NCBI GenBank assembly: GCA_009726095.1 | Contig: WLMZ01000029.1 | Coordinates: 1 to 33,512, forward strand | DNA: 33,512 nt | Reading direction: 5' to 3' | From: Actinomycetota bacterium | Lineage (GTDB): Bacteria > Actinomycetota > Acidimicrobiia > Acidimicrobiales > Ilumatobacteraceae | Shown: positions 16,483-24,540 of the stretch, one piece after another | Layout of the letters: each line of letters starts with the position of its first letter | Numbering within the stretch: position 1 is the first letter of the stretch | The notes under the pieces: generated by a model | Databases searched by the model: none | What the model saw: the letters and a program-made list of their open reading frames with translations, nothing else | What the model was told of the DNA's origin: nothing | Translations under genes and position numbers: made by a program

Positions 16483-18861
16483 TTACGCATCGCGGACGGG
16501 GTGGTGATCAGCCGCCGCAGCGAGCTGGGTGGCGGCCACCAGGGCCTGACCCAGCGCCAGACCGCCATCGTTGGGTGGCGCCAGGCGGTGACAGAGGACC
16601 TCGAAGCCGTCGGCTTCCAGGGCATCGATGCAGCCCTGCGCAAGCAAGGCGTTCTGGAACACGCCCCCGGTCAGTACCGCCGTGTCGAGCGCGTGGGTGC
16701 TGCGCAGGTGTTGCGAGGTGTGCAGCACGAGCGCGATCACGGCCCGGTGGAAGCGCATCGACACGGTGGCGGGTGGGACCCCGGCGTGGACGTCGTGTAC
16801 TACGGCCCTGATGACCGGCGCAGTGTCGATCACCCCGTCGGTGTCGACGGCGCCGAACTCGTACGTGCCGTCCGCTGTGGGATCGGCGATGGCCTCCAAC
16901 TCGATTGCCGCCTGGGCCTCGTAGTCCACCGTCTGGCGGACCCCGCACAGCGATGCCACGGCGTCGAACAGTCGGCCCATGCTGGATGTGGGGATGGTGG
17001 CCACGTAGCGTTCCAGCTGCGTGCGCACCACGGCCAGGTCGTCGGCGGTGAACGCCGCAACCGGGGCCAGCAACGGATCCCATGGGCAGCCGCTCGACCA
17101 CAGGTGCGCCAGGGCGGATCGCGCCGGGTGTTCGATGGCGGCGTCACCGCCCGGCAGCGCCACATCGCGTAGGTGGGCGGCGCGCACGGCACCTGACGCC
17201 GTGGCTACCAGGAACTCGCCGCCCCAGATGGTGCCGTCGAACCCGTAGCCGGTGCCGTCGAAGGCGACACCGATGACGGCCTGATGCGTTGGCCGTGCGC
17301 GTTCGGCCAGCACGGCGGCCACGTGAGCGTGGTGGTGCTGCACCACCGTCGTGGGGACCCCCCACTCTTTGGCCAACTCCCTGCCCAACCGTGCCGACAG
17401 GTAGCCGGGGTGGGCGTCGATGGCGACGACCTCCGGCGTGATGCCGGTCAACGACGACAACTGTGCGATCGCGCTCCGGACAGCCCGGTAGGTGGCCAGT
17501 TCGCCGAGGTCGCCGAGATGCTGTGACATCCATGCGTGCCGGCCCTGGGCAAGACACACCGCACCCTTCAGGTCGCCGCCCAGCGCCAGGACCGCCGGCA
17601 GGACAGGTGCTGGCGCATGGCTGATCGTGATCGGTAGTGGCGCCCAGCCGCGTGATCGGCGCAGCGGTACGGCGTGGTTGCCGATGACGCGCACGACGCT
17701 GTCGTCGCAGGGCGTGTGGATGGCACGGTCGTGCAGCAACCAGGCGTCGGCCAGCCCGGCCAGGCGGGTGACGGCCTCGGTGTCGTCGATGACGATCGGC
17801 TCGTCGCGCAGGTTCGCCGAGGTGCACACCAGCACCCGGGTGGACAGGCCATCGAAGAGCAGATGGTGCAGCGGGGCGGAGGGCAGCATCACGCCCACAT
17901 CTGCGGCTCCGGGGGCCACATGGTCGGGCCACGATGGCGCCAGCACGCTGCGGTGTCCGCCACGAGGGATCAGCACGATCGGTCGTTGCGTCGAGTGCAG
18001 CAGCGCCAGCTCGGCACCGCTGGCCGCGGCCACGCAATGGCTCTCGGTTGCCTCGACGGCGCGGGCATCGGCAACCATGACTGCAAACGGTTTGCGGCCG
18101 CGGGCCTTCCGCCGACGGAGTTCGCTCACCGCCGCCGGGTTCGTGGCATCGCACATCAGGTGGTAACCGCCAATGCCCTTCACGGCCAGGATCGCCCCCT
18201 GCTCGAGCAGTCGCTGCGCGGCGCGCAGCGCAGCGTCGCCGTGGGGGTGGTGCGGTCGTGCCGGGTCGAGCAACGTGAGTTGCGGGCCGCAGTCGGGGCA
18301 GGCCAACGGTTGGGCGTGGAACCGGCGGTTCGTGGGGTCGTGGTACTCGGTGCTGCACGGCGCGCACATCGCGAAATCCGCCATGGTGGTGTTGGCGCGG
18401 TCGTAGGGCAATGAGACGGCAATGGTGAATCGGGGACCGCAGTTCGTGCACGTGATGAACGGGTGGCGGTAGCGGCGGTCGAGCGGATCGAAGAGCTCGC
18501 GCAGACACTCGGCGCACACTGCGGTGTCGGGTGGCAACCACGCCATCGTCCCGGGGGAACCGTCGGGGCCGGCTCCCGATGATGCCGAGATCGTGAAGCC
18601 CGCCGTGCCGGTCGGCATGGCTGCGGCGGAGTCGATGCTGTCCAGTCGCGCCAACGGCGGTGCCTCGGCGGTGAGCCGATGCACGAACGCGTCGAGCGTG
18701 GCCGGCTCGCCCTCGACCTCGATGAGCACGCCCTGGGCGTCGTTGAGCACGAAGCCGCCAAGGTGCAGCGAGTTGGCGAGCACGTGCACGAACGGGCGGA
18801 ACCCCACACCCTGCACCACGCCTCGTACCCGTAGCGCCCGGCGTTCGTTGCGTGTCTCCAT
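16483..18861 (-). CDS. hypF: Carbamoyltransferase HypF
   Basis: 792 residues with the complete domain series. An acylphosphatase domain comes first (VRGVVQGVGFRPFVH, about 13-28). Two zinc-finger units follow (CAEC...CTNCGPRF and CAPC...CPDCGP, about 115-200). A YrdC-like domain has KGIGGYHLMCDA and KPFAVMVAD. The C-terminal Kae1-like domain contains QHHHAHVAAV, FDGTGYG and GGVFQN. It uses carbamoyl phosphate and ATP to make carbamoyl-adenylate and transfers it to HypE. The ATG at 18861 is chosen over the upstream TTG; TAGCTT ends ten bases before it and could be its -10. It is the first gene of the hyp operon. Confidence 0.95.
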   Translation of the reverse strand: METRNERRALRVRGVVQGVGFRPFVHVLANSLHLGGFVLNDAQGVLIEVEGEPATLDAFVHRLTAEAPPLARLDSIDSAAAMPTGTAGFTISASSGAGPDGSPGTMAWLPPDTAVCAECLRELFDPLDRRYRHPFITCTNCGPRFTIAVSLPYDRANTTMADFAMCAPCSTEYHDPTNRRFHAQPLACPDCGPQLTLLDPARPHHPHGDAALRAAQRLLEQGAILAVKGIGGYHLMCDATNPAAVSELRRRKARGRKPFAVMVADARAVEATESHCVAAASGAELALLHSTQRPIVLIPRGGHRSVLAPSWPDHVAPGAADVGVMLPSAPLHHLLFDGLSTRVLVCTSANLRDEPIVIDDTEAVTRLAGLADAWLLHDRAIHTPCDDSVVRVIGNHAVPLRRSRGWAPLPITISHAPAPVLPAVLALGGDLKGAVCLAQGRHAWMSQHLGDLGELATYRAVRSAIAQLSSLTGITPEVVAIDAHPGYLSARLGRELAKEWGVPTTVVQHHHAHVAAVLAERARPTHQAVIGVAFDGTGYGFDGTIWGGEFLVATASGAVRAAHLRDVALPGGDAAIEHPARSALAHLWSSGCPWDPLLAPVAAFTADDLAVVRTQLERYVATIPTSSMGRLFDAVASLCGVRQTVDYEAQAAIELEAIADPTADGTYEFGAVDTDGVIDTAPVIRAVVHDVHAGVPPATVSMRFHRAVIALVLHTSQHLRSTHALDTAVLTGGVFQNALLAQGCIDALEADGFEVLCHRLAPPNDGGLALGQALVAATQLAAAADHHPVRDA

Positions 18862-18908
18862 CGCGCGTCTCAAGCTAGCCGAGGAGTCGGTGTGCCAAGA
18901 TCGTCCTG

Positions 18909-20405
18909 ATGTCCACGCATACCCTGATCGAGCTGTTCGAGCAGCATCCCTCGGCGCCGTTGGCGCCGTTCATCGAGGGCATCGAGGGGTTGTCGTCCTA
19001 CACCTACGATCAGGCGTGGTCGCTCGCTGGGCAGATGGCCCACACGCTCAGGGCGCACCGCGTCGCGTCGGGGGATCGCGTCGCGGTGCAGGTGGCCAAG
19101 AGCAGCGAAGCCATCATCGCCTACCTCGCATGCCTGCGCATCGGGGCGATATTGGTGCCGCTCAACCCGGGTGCGACCGAGAGCGAACTCGAGTATCTCC
19201 TCGGCGATGCCGAACCCGTGCTGGTGATCGCCGATCCACTGCTGGCTGCGGCGGCGATCGACCGGCCGATGCTGATGCTCGATGCGCACGGCTGCGGCTC
19301 GCTGATGGACGATGCCGCCACCAGGCCGGTGGCGTCCCCGGCCTTCCTGCCCACTGCTGAAACGATCGCTGCGATGGTCTACACCAGCGGCACCACCGGT
19401 CGCCCGAAGGGTGCGGTGGTCACCCATCGCAACCTCACCTCGAACGCTCTTGTCCTGGCCCGCGAGTGGGGCTTCGTCCCCGCCGACCGACTGCTGCACA
19501 TGCTGCCCATGTTCCACGTGCACGGCCTGTTCGTGGCCACGAACTGCACCATCGCCGGTGGCGGCTCCATGGTGCTTGCGCCTCGCTTCGACGTTGACGT
19601 GGTGTTGCGCGAGATGCCGCGGTGCACCGTGATGATGGGAGTTCCCACCTTCTACACGCGCCTGCTCGCCGATGCTCGCTTCGGCCGGGCGACGTGTGCG
19701 AACGCCCGGGTAATCATCAGCGGTTCGGCGCCGTTGCTGGCCGCGACGCATCGCCAGTTCGAACAACGAACCGGGCAGGTGATCCTCGAGCGCTACGGCA
19801 TGTCGGAGACCTCGATGCTCACCTCCAACCCGTTGCACGGCGAACGCAAACCGGGCACCGTCGGGCCGGCTCTGCCCGGTGTCTCCGTGCGGGTGGTCGA
19901 TCCAACGACCGGTGCGCCGCTGGGCGCCGGTGGCATCGGGGACATCGAGGTGGCCGGTCCCAACGTGTTCAGCGGTTATTGGAAGCGACCCGACCTCAAC
20001 GACACCGAGTTCACCGCCGATGGTTTCTTTCGTACCGGCGATGTGGGCACCTTCGACGCCGACGGCTACCTGAGCATCGTCGGCCGCGAGAAGGACCTCA
20101 TCATCTCGGGTGGGCTGAACGTGTACCCGAAGGAGATCGAAGAGGCCCTCGACGCTCAACCCGGTGTTGCGGCCAGTGCCGTGGTCGGCGTACCCGATGC
20201 CGATTTCGGCGAGGCGGTGGTGGCCGTGGTCGTCGCCGCGCCCGGAGCCGTCATCGATACCGGTGCGCTGCGCGATGCGCTGCGCCAGGTGCTGGCGGCG
20301 TACAAGGTGCCCAAGCGCATCCATCTGGTGACAGAACTTCCGCACAACGCGATGGGCAAGGTGGAGAAGGCGAAATTGCGCTCGACCTACTCGTTACCAT
20401 CGTGA
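18909..20405 (+). CDS. matB: Malonyl-CoA synthetase-like acyl-CoA ligase
   Basis: 498 residues of the ANL superfamily. Motifs are VYTSGTTGRPKGAVVTHRN (about 157-175), RYGMSETSM, FFRTGDVG and GREKDLIISGGLNVYPKE, with NAMGKVEKAKLR at the end carrying the catalytic lysine. The stretch MLPMFHVHGLFVA and MLTSNPLHGERKPGTVG are closer to MatB malonyl-CoA synthetases than to long-chain FadD enzymes, and the length fits MatB. It would convert malonate, ATP and CoA to malonyl-CoA, a route into fatty acid synthesis that bypasses acetyl-CoA carboxylase. Substrate assignment is by motif resemblance only. It diverges from hypF with 47 bases between starts. Confidence 0.75.
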   Translation: MSTHTLIELFEQHPSAPLAPFIEGIEGLSSYTYDQAWSLAGQMAHTLRAHRVASGDRVAVQVAKSSEAIIAYLACLRIGAILVPLNPGATESELEYLLGDAEPVLVIADPLLAAAAIDRPMLMLDAHGCGSLMDDAATRPVASPAFLPTAETIAAMVYTSGTTGRPKGAVVTHRNLTSNALVLAREWGFVPADRLLHMLPMFHVHGLFVATNCTIAGGGSMVLAPRFDVDVVLREMPRCTVMMGVPTFYTRLLADARFGRATCANARVIISGSAPLLAATHRQFEQRTGQVILERYGMSETSMLTSNPLHGERKPGTVGPALPGVSVRVVDPTTGAPLGAGGIGDIEVAGPNVFSGYWKRPDLNDTEFTADGFFRTGDVGTFDADGYLSIVGREKDLIISGGLNVYPKEIEEALDAQPGVAASAVVGVPDADFGEAVVAVVVAAPGAVIDTGALRDALRQVLAAYKVPKRIHLVTELPHNAMGKVEKAKLRSTYSLPS

Positions 20406-20406
20406 C

Positions 20407-20664
20407 GTGGCCACTGCTTCCCCCTCCCCGACACCGAACCCCAACGCGATGAAGTTCACGCTCGATACCAAGCTGGGTGCATCGATGAACGTGGCCAGCG
20501 CCGATGCGGCTGCGGGGAACCCGTTCGCCGAAGCGGTGTTCGCTGCCGGTGGTGTCGCCTCAATCTTCGGCGTGAACGACTTCGTCACCATCACCCGTCA
20601 GGCCGAGGCTCCCTGGGAACCCATCGTTGCGGCCGTCCAGGCCGCCGCTGCCGCCCACCTGTAG
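20407..20664 (+). CDS. Stand-alone Nfu N-terminal domain protein
   Basis: 85 residues starting at a GTG one base after the matB stop. The segments TPNPNAMKFTLD and FAEAVFAAGGVASIFGVNDF, then VTITR and a Trp, match the Nfu/NifU N-terminal domain (PF08712 type). The C-terminal CxxC domain that holds an iron-sulfur cluster in Nfu proteins is absent, and the protein has no cysteine at all. Such stand-alone domains are common but poorly understood; a regulatory or protein-binding role is likely. It appears co-transcribed with matB. Confidence 0.85.
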   Translation: MATASPSPTPNPNAMKFTLDTKLGASMNVASADAAAGNPFAEAVFAAGGVASIFGVNDFVTITRQAEAPWEPIVAAVQAAAAAHL

Positions 20665-20673
20665 CCGCTGCCC

Positions 20674-20690
20674 GCCCCGCCCGGTGGGGC
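20674..20690 (+). terminator. GC hairpin after the Nfu-N gene
   Basis: GCCCC and GGGGC form a 5-bp stem with a seven-base loop just after the stop at 20664. No T-tract follows. The rest of the gap to 20754 shows only short imperfect inverted repeats. Confidence 0.3.
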
Positions 20691-20754
20691 TCTGCGAATG
20701 TTCACCGCACGGTTGTGGTGCGCAGGGTATTCACCACGGTCGGTGAGGGCGGTG

Positions 20755-21432
20755 TCAGTCGACGATGTCGACCGTCGGCGGCGCGAAGACGCAGAGTGCT
20801 TCGATGGCCGCGGTGGGGTCGCCCGTCCAATTGGCGGCGGCAATCTGGCGGGCGCTGCGTCGGCCGAAGATGATGCGTAACAGTTCGTAGGCCGAGGTGC
20901 CCAGGGTGATGTCGGGATCGGCCCCGATGCCGCCGAGCACATGCGGATCGCCGTCGATGAGGATCAGCAACGCAGGCGCCCCCGATGCCTCGTAGCGGTG
21001 TTCGACCATCGCCAGGGCCAGTTGCGCAAGATCGGCGGCCCGCGCATCGTTGCGCACGCCGCGCCCGCCGATGCCGGCTCGGATGTCCTGCTCGTGGGTC
21101 CAGGCATCGAACGCGACGAAGCCCATGGCCGGGCCCGCCGCAGCCATCTGCGCCTCGAACGCCGGTCCGCGTTCGGCCCACTCGTCGCAGACCTCGGCGA
21201 GGGTGAGCGCCTGCCGCGACGCCACCTGGGCGGCGGTCCACTGCGGACCTCCGGCGCCGTCCATGTTGGCGTCGAGGAAGTCGGCGCAGACGCCGGTGAG
21301 GTGGCGGTACCCGTCGAGCACCGTCCACGGCGGTGTCGCGGCCAACGGGGCCGATGCGTGATCTGCAGAGATCGACCCGGCGAGCGAGATCAGTTGCTGC
21401 CGACAGAGTGCATAGATGTCCGATGGATCCAC
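20755..21432 (-). CDS. Mycothiol-dependent maleylpyruvate isomerase-family protein (DinB fold)
   Basis: About 225 residues. The pattern resembles the actinobacterial family related to mycothiol-dependent maleylpyruvate isomerase: an N-terminal helix bundle with a metal-binding His in RHLTGV, a central FDAWTHEQDIRAGIG with His and Asp, and a C-terminal domain with TSAYELLRIIFGRRSARQIAAANW. Members transfer or isomerise using mycothiol; the actual substrate here is unknown. The start is uncertain. GTG 21432 (VDPSDIYAL) is used because the conserved region begins directly after it and upstream sequence lacks family resemblance. It diverges from the desaturase gene. Confidence 0.75.
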   Translation of the reverse strand: MDPSDIYALCRQQLISLAGSISADHASAPLAATPPWTVLDGYRHLTGVCADFLDANMDGAGGPQWTAAQVASRQALTLAEVCDEWAERGPAFEAQMAAAGPAMGFVAFDAWTHEQDIRAGIGGRGVRNDARAADLAQLALAMVEHRYEASGAPALLILIDGDPHVLGGIGADPDITLGTSAYELLRIIFGRRSARQIAAANWTGDPTAAIEALCVFAPPTVDIVD

Positions 21433-21486
21433 GGCCCACAGGTTGGCACATTGTCCCCGGAATGGCGCCCCGCAGGTTCCCTGATT

Positions 21487-21529
21487 GGGCCAAAAGTCCC
21501 TACCTCTCGGTAGGGCGACAGCGTACGGT
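21487..21529 (+). promoter_or_regulatory. DosR-like box and -10 of the desaturase gene
   Basis: GGGCCAAAAGTCCC (21487-21500) matches 12 of 14 positions of the DosR box. TACGGT (21524-21529) lies 23 bases downstream and ends eight bases before the ATG at 21538, so the transcript is probably leaderless. The divergent mycothiol-enzyme gene has no hexamer at the same spacing. Confidence 0.6.
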
Positions 21530-21537
21530 CGGCGTTG

Positions 21538-22599
21538 ATGAGCATCGAGACCGCTGCGCCGGTTCCCAGGCGAACTGATTCGCTCAACGATGTCCGGGCG
21601 GTCATCCCGGCAGCGTGCTATCAACGCTCGGCGTCCCGGGCGGTCTGGGCTCTGCTGCAGGCATTCGTCCTGTACGCCGGGGCGCTGGCCGCACTGGTGC
21701 TGACCGATCGCTGGTGGGCGCTGCTGTTGCTCTGGTTGGTTGCTGGTCTGGGCGTGGCCGGGCTCTTCGTGCTCGGTCATGACGCTTCTCACGGTGCGCT
21801 GTTCGAGTCGCGTCGGGTCAACCGTCTGGTCGCCCAGGTCTGCATGGCCCCGAGTGCGCACGTGGAGACCGCCTGGGACCTCGGCCACAACCGCATTCAC
21901 CATGGCTACACCACCCGCGAGGGCTTCGACTTCGTGTGGCACCCGGTCACGATCCAGGCATACCGCGCCATGGGCCGGTTGGCCCGCACCCGGCACCGGC
22001 TGGAGTGGTCGGCCATCGGATCGGGTGCCTACTACCTGCGCGTGGTGTGGTGGGAGAAGATGTGGCGGTTCAGCGCGCCGGGCAAGCGCCACCGGGCCAT
22101 CGTGCGAGACAAGGCGGTGCTCGGATCAGCCATGGTCGTCGTGGTGGGCGCCGCAGCGGCGATCGGTGCGCTCGGCGGTGGGTGGACAGCAGCGGTGTGG
22201 TTGCCGTTCAAGCTGTTCGTCGTGCCCTTGTTGGTGTTCACCCAGATCATCGGCTGGACGGTCTACCTGCACCATGTGTCCACCGACATCCGTTGGTGGA
22301 CCCGGCGCGGGTGGACCCAGTTCAAGGGGCAGATGGAGAGCACCACCAACATCGCGATACCGGCCCTGTTCAACCGGCTGTGGATGCACAACATCTTCGT
22401 CCATGTGCCACATCATGTGGATGCACGTATTCCGTTTCATCAGCTCCCGGCCGCTGCAGCAGCCATCACCGCCGCCTACCCGCACACCGTGCACTCGTCG
22501 CGGCTGTCCATTGCCGGGTATCTCCGCACGACCCGGGCATGCAAGTTGTACGACTTCGAAGCCGGGCGGTGGTTGGCGTACTCGGCCGCTCGGGGCTGA
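21538..22599 (+). CDS. Membrane fatty acid desaturase
   Basis: 353 residues with the three histidine boxes of membrane diiron desaturases: HDASH (81-85), HNRIHH (117-122) and HVPHHVDARIPFH near the C-terminus. Two hydrophobic pairs (about 37-80 and about 200-245) anchor it in the membrane. The family introduces a double bond into an acyl chain using O2 and a reduced ferredoxin or similar donor. The layout, with a long gap between box 2 and box 3, is that of the FA_desaturase (PF00487) group. The ATG at 21538 is supported by TACGGT eight bases upstream. An O2-consuming enzyme behind a DosR-like box is consistent with adjustment to low oxygen. The physiological donor is not evident from neighbours. 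Confidence 0.88.
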   Translation: MSIETAAPVPRRTDSLNDVRAVIPAACYQRSASRAVWALLQAFVLYAGALAALVLTDRWWALLLLWLVAGLGVAGLFVLGHDASHGALFESRRVNRLVAQVCMAPSAHVETAWDLGHNRIHHGYTTREGFDFVWHPVTIQAYRAMGRLARTRHRLEWSAIGSGAYYLRVVWWEKMWRFSAPGKRHRAIVRDKAVLGSAMVVVVGAAAAIGALGGGWTAAVWLPFKLFVVPLLVFTQIIGWTVYLHHVSTDIRWWTRRGWTQFKGQMESTTNIAIPALFNRLWMHNIFVHVPHHVDARIPFHQLPAAAAAITAAYPHTVHSSRLSIAGYLRTTRACKLYDFEAGRWLAYSAARG

Positions 22600-22605
22600 T
22601 CCGGC

Positions 22606-23673
22606 TCAGGCCTGCTGGATGATGTCGTGCGGCTCGGATGCCGCTGCCGGCGCCATCGGCTCGCGCCGCATGCTGAGATACACCAACCAGCCAATGGTCA
22701 TGATCAGCCAACAGTTGATCGCCCGGTAGAGCAACGCTGCCGACAGGGCCCGTTCGGACTGCATGCCCACGGCCACCATGGTTGCGGCAATCGCCGTCTC
22801 CACCACGCCGATACCTGCCGGAGTGATGCCGATGGCCGAGGCACCGACGCCGGCGGAGTACACGATCCACAACGAGTGCCACGGCACCGGTTCGCCCACG
22901 AACTGGATCGCCGCCACCAGGCACAGGCCATCGGCGAGCCAATTGATGAGCGCAGAGCACAGGATCAGCACGCCGGCCCGCCCGTTGAGCTGCAGGTGCA
23001 CGAAGCGCAGTACACCGGCTGCGGCGACCTCGGCGGGGTCGCCCCGCGGCCGTTTGAACAAGCGCTGCAGCCGGCGCAGCAGGCGCTCGAGGAGGCGGGT
23101 GAGCATGGCCCGGGTGGTGGCGTGGCGCGACAGCACGAACAACAGCACCACCGGGACGATGCTGGCAACGGTGACGACGGCCCCGGTGATGGCTGAGTAC
23201 CCGCCACCGCTGAGGATGCCCGCCACGCCGACGGCCATCGCGAATGCGGCCGTGGAGAACACGCCGGTGACACCGAGGACCCAGGTGATCAGCGCCGGGT
23301 CGGCGCCATGGTGGGTGTATTGGCGCGCGGTGAACGCGGTGCTGGAGGCGGTACCGGCGAGCGGCACGGTGAGATACATCGCATCGCCGGCGTAGGTGAT
23401 GGCGATGGCGCTACGCAAGGGGATGACGACGCCGCCCTGCATCATCGTGCGGCGTTGCATTCGCATGAACGCGGCCATCGAGACAGCTTCGGCCGCAAGA
23501 GCCACCGGTAGCCATTCCCAGTGCGGGTGGCGCAGCGACCGCATTGCGGGGACGAACACGTGACGGGCGAACAACGCAAAGACCGCCAGCCCGACCACCA
23601 CGAGCGTGCGGATCAGTAGCCGGCGGCCGCCGACCGCCCGCGCGGCCGGTCTGGTGGGCAGGCGGATCGGCAT
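22606..23673 (-). CDS. Flippase-like integral membrane protein (LPG synthase TM / UPF0104 family)
   Basis: 355 residues with about eight hydrophobic segments. The sequence LVVVGLAVFALFARHV near the N-terminus, AITYAGDAMYLTVPLAGTASSTAF, and SAGVGASAIGITPAGIGVVETAIAATM match the family that shares the transmembrane domain of MprF/lysylphosphatidylglycerol synthase. The GxTPAGIGxxE stretch is particularly characteristic. Members are thought to move lipids or support glycolipid synthesis. No synthase domain is attached. It follows the adenylate kinase gene on the same strand, 24 bases away, so the two are likely co-transcribed. Confidence 0.75.
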   Translation of the reverse strand: MPIRLPTRPAARAVGGRRLLIRTLVVVGLAVFALFARHVFVPAMRSLRHPHWEWLPVALAAEAVSMAAFMRMQRRTMMQGGVVIPLRSAIAITYAGDAMYLTVPLAGTASSTAFTARQYTHHGADPALITWVLGVTGVFSTAAFAMAVGVAGILSGGGYSAITGAVVTVASIVPVVLLFVLSRHATTRAMLTRLLERLLRRLQRLFKRPRGDPAEVAAAGVLRFVHLQLNGRAGVLILCSALINWLADGLCLVAAIQFVGEPVPWHSLWIVYSAGVGASAIGITPAGIGVVETAIAATMVAVGMQSERALSAALLYRAINCWLIMTIGWLVYLSMRREPMAPAAASEPHDIIQQA

Positions 23674-23697
23674 CTGGCCGTGGAGCCTACGCGGGGG

Positions 23698-24387
23698 TCA
23701 ACCCGCAGCGACGGCGCCGAGCCCGCTGCGTGGTCCGGGAGCGGGGTGTGTGTCCGATGTCCAAGGTGTCGACCGCGAAGTCGGTGCCAGCAGGTCGGCG
23801 CATTCGTGCCAGACCCGGCGGGCCACCCGCAGCGTGGTGTCGTCGCCATCGACCAGGCGCATCATGCCGAGGCTCTCGAGGTAGCGCAGCATCGGAACGG
23901 TCTCGGCCTCGAAGACCGCCAGGCGCTGATGGACCACGGCGATGTCGTCGTCGGAGCGGCCGCGTTCGATCAGCCGGGTCAACGCGACCGCTGGCGGCAC
24001 GGTGATCTCGATCGCCCGGTGCGGCGCGATCGTGGGATGCGAGGTCACGGCGACGGCTTGCTCGACGGTCCGGGGAAATCCGTCGAGCACATAGCCGTCG
24101 CCGCTCAGGCACGACTCGACAATGGCAATCATGAGAACGGTGGGGATGAGCTCGCCTGAACGCACCACGGATTCGACGGCGCGACCGAGCGACGTGGCTG
24201 CAGCGATCTCGCGGCGCAGTAGGTCGCCGGTGGAGAAATACTGCACACCGAGCCGCTTGGCCAGGCGAATGCCCTGTGTGCCCTTGCCCGCGCCGGGCCG
24301 CCCGACGAGCAGGACCCGTGGCGGGAGCGTCTCGCCGAGCACGGAACCGTCGGGCCTGTCGCTGGGCTGCTTCCGGTCGGCGTTCAT
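23698..24387 (-). CDS. adk: Adenylate kinase paralogue
   Basis: 229 residues. The P-loop GRPGAGKGTQ, the AMP-binding STGDLLRREI, the LDGFPRT motif and RSDDDIAVVHQRL are those of adenylate kinases. The LID is the short form, with no zinc-binding Cys set. Two additions are unusual: about 25 extra residues at the N-terminus (NADRKQPSDRPDG) and a Ser/Thr/Pro-rich tail after DLLAPTS. No ribosomal genes or secY surround it, so it is probably a second copy rather than the housekeeping enzyme. ATG 24387 has GGAG five bases upstream; a GTG at 24393 is an alternative. The divergent promoter at 24463-24534 probably drives it. Confidence 0.8.
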   Translation of the reverse strand: MNADRKQPSDRPDGSVLGETLPPRVLLVGRPGAGKGTQGIRLAKRLGVQYFSTGDLLRREIAAATSLGRAVESVVRSGELIPTVLMIAIVESCLSGDGYVLDGFPRTVEQAVAVTSHPTIAPHRAIEITVPPAVALTRLIERGRSDDDIAVVHQRLAVFEAETVPMLRYLESLGMMRLVDGDDTTLRVARRVWHECADLLAPTSRSTPWTSDTHPAPGPRSGLGAVAAG

Positions 24388-24462
24388 CGTCACTCCAATC
24401 AGCTCGACCCGTTCGAGATCTGTTGAGAGTGGCTGACTGCTGAACCACGAAACCAGCTACAA

Positions 24463-24534
24463 GCGTGTACGGGGTCGGGTCGAATGGATAGGGACGAAAG
24501 TCCCCTTTTGGGATCAGGTCGGCGCCGTACACGC
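24463..24534. promoter_or_regulatory. Symmetric divergent promoter with a central DosR-like box
   Basis: GGGACGAAAGTCCC (24491-24504) matches 13 of 14 positions of the DosR box, the best in the window. It is flanked by a perfect 10-bp inverted repeat, GCGTGTACGG (24463-24472) and CCGTACACGC (24525-24534), centred within one base of the box. Each arm includes TACACG in the -10 position for its own strand: 23 bases from the box on the plus side and 20 on the minus side. One operator may serve both the membrane-protein gene and the adenylate kinase gene. Confidence 0.6.
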
Positions 24535-24540
24535 ACCGAG

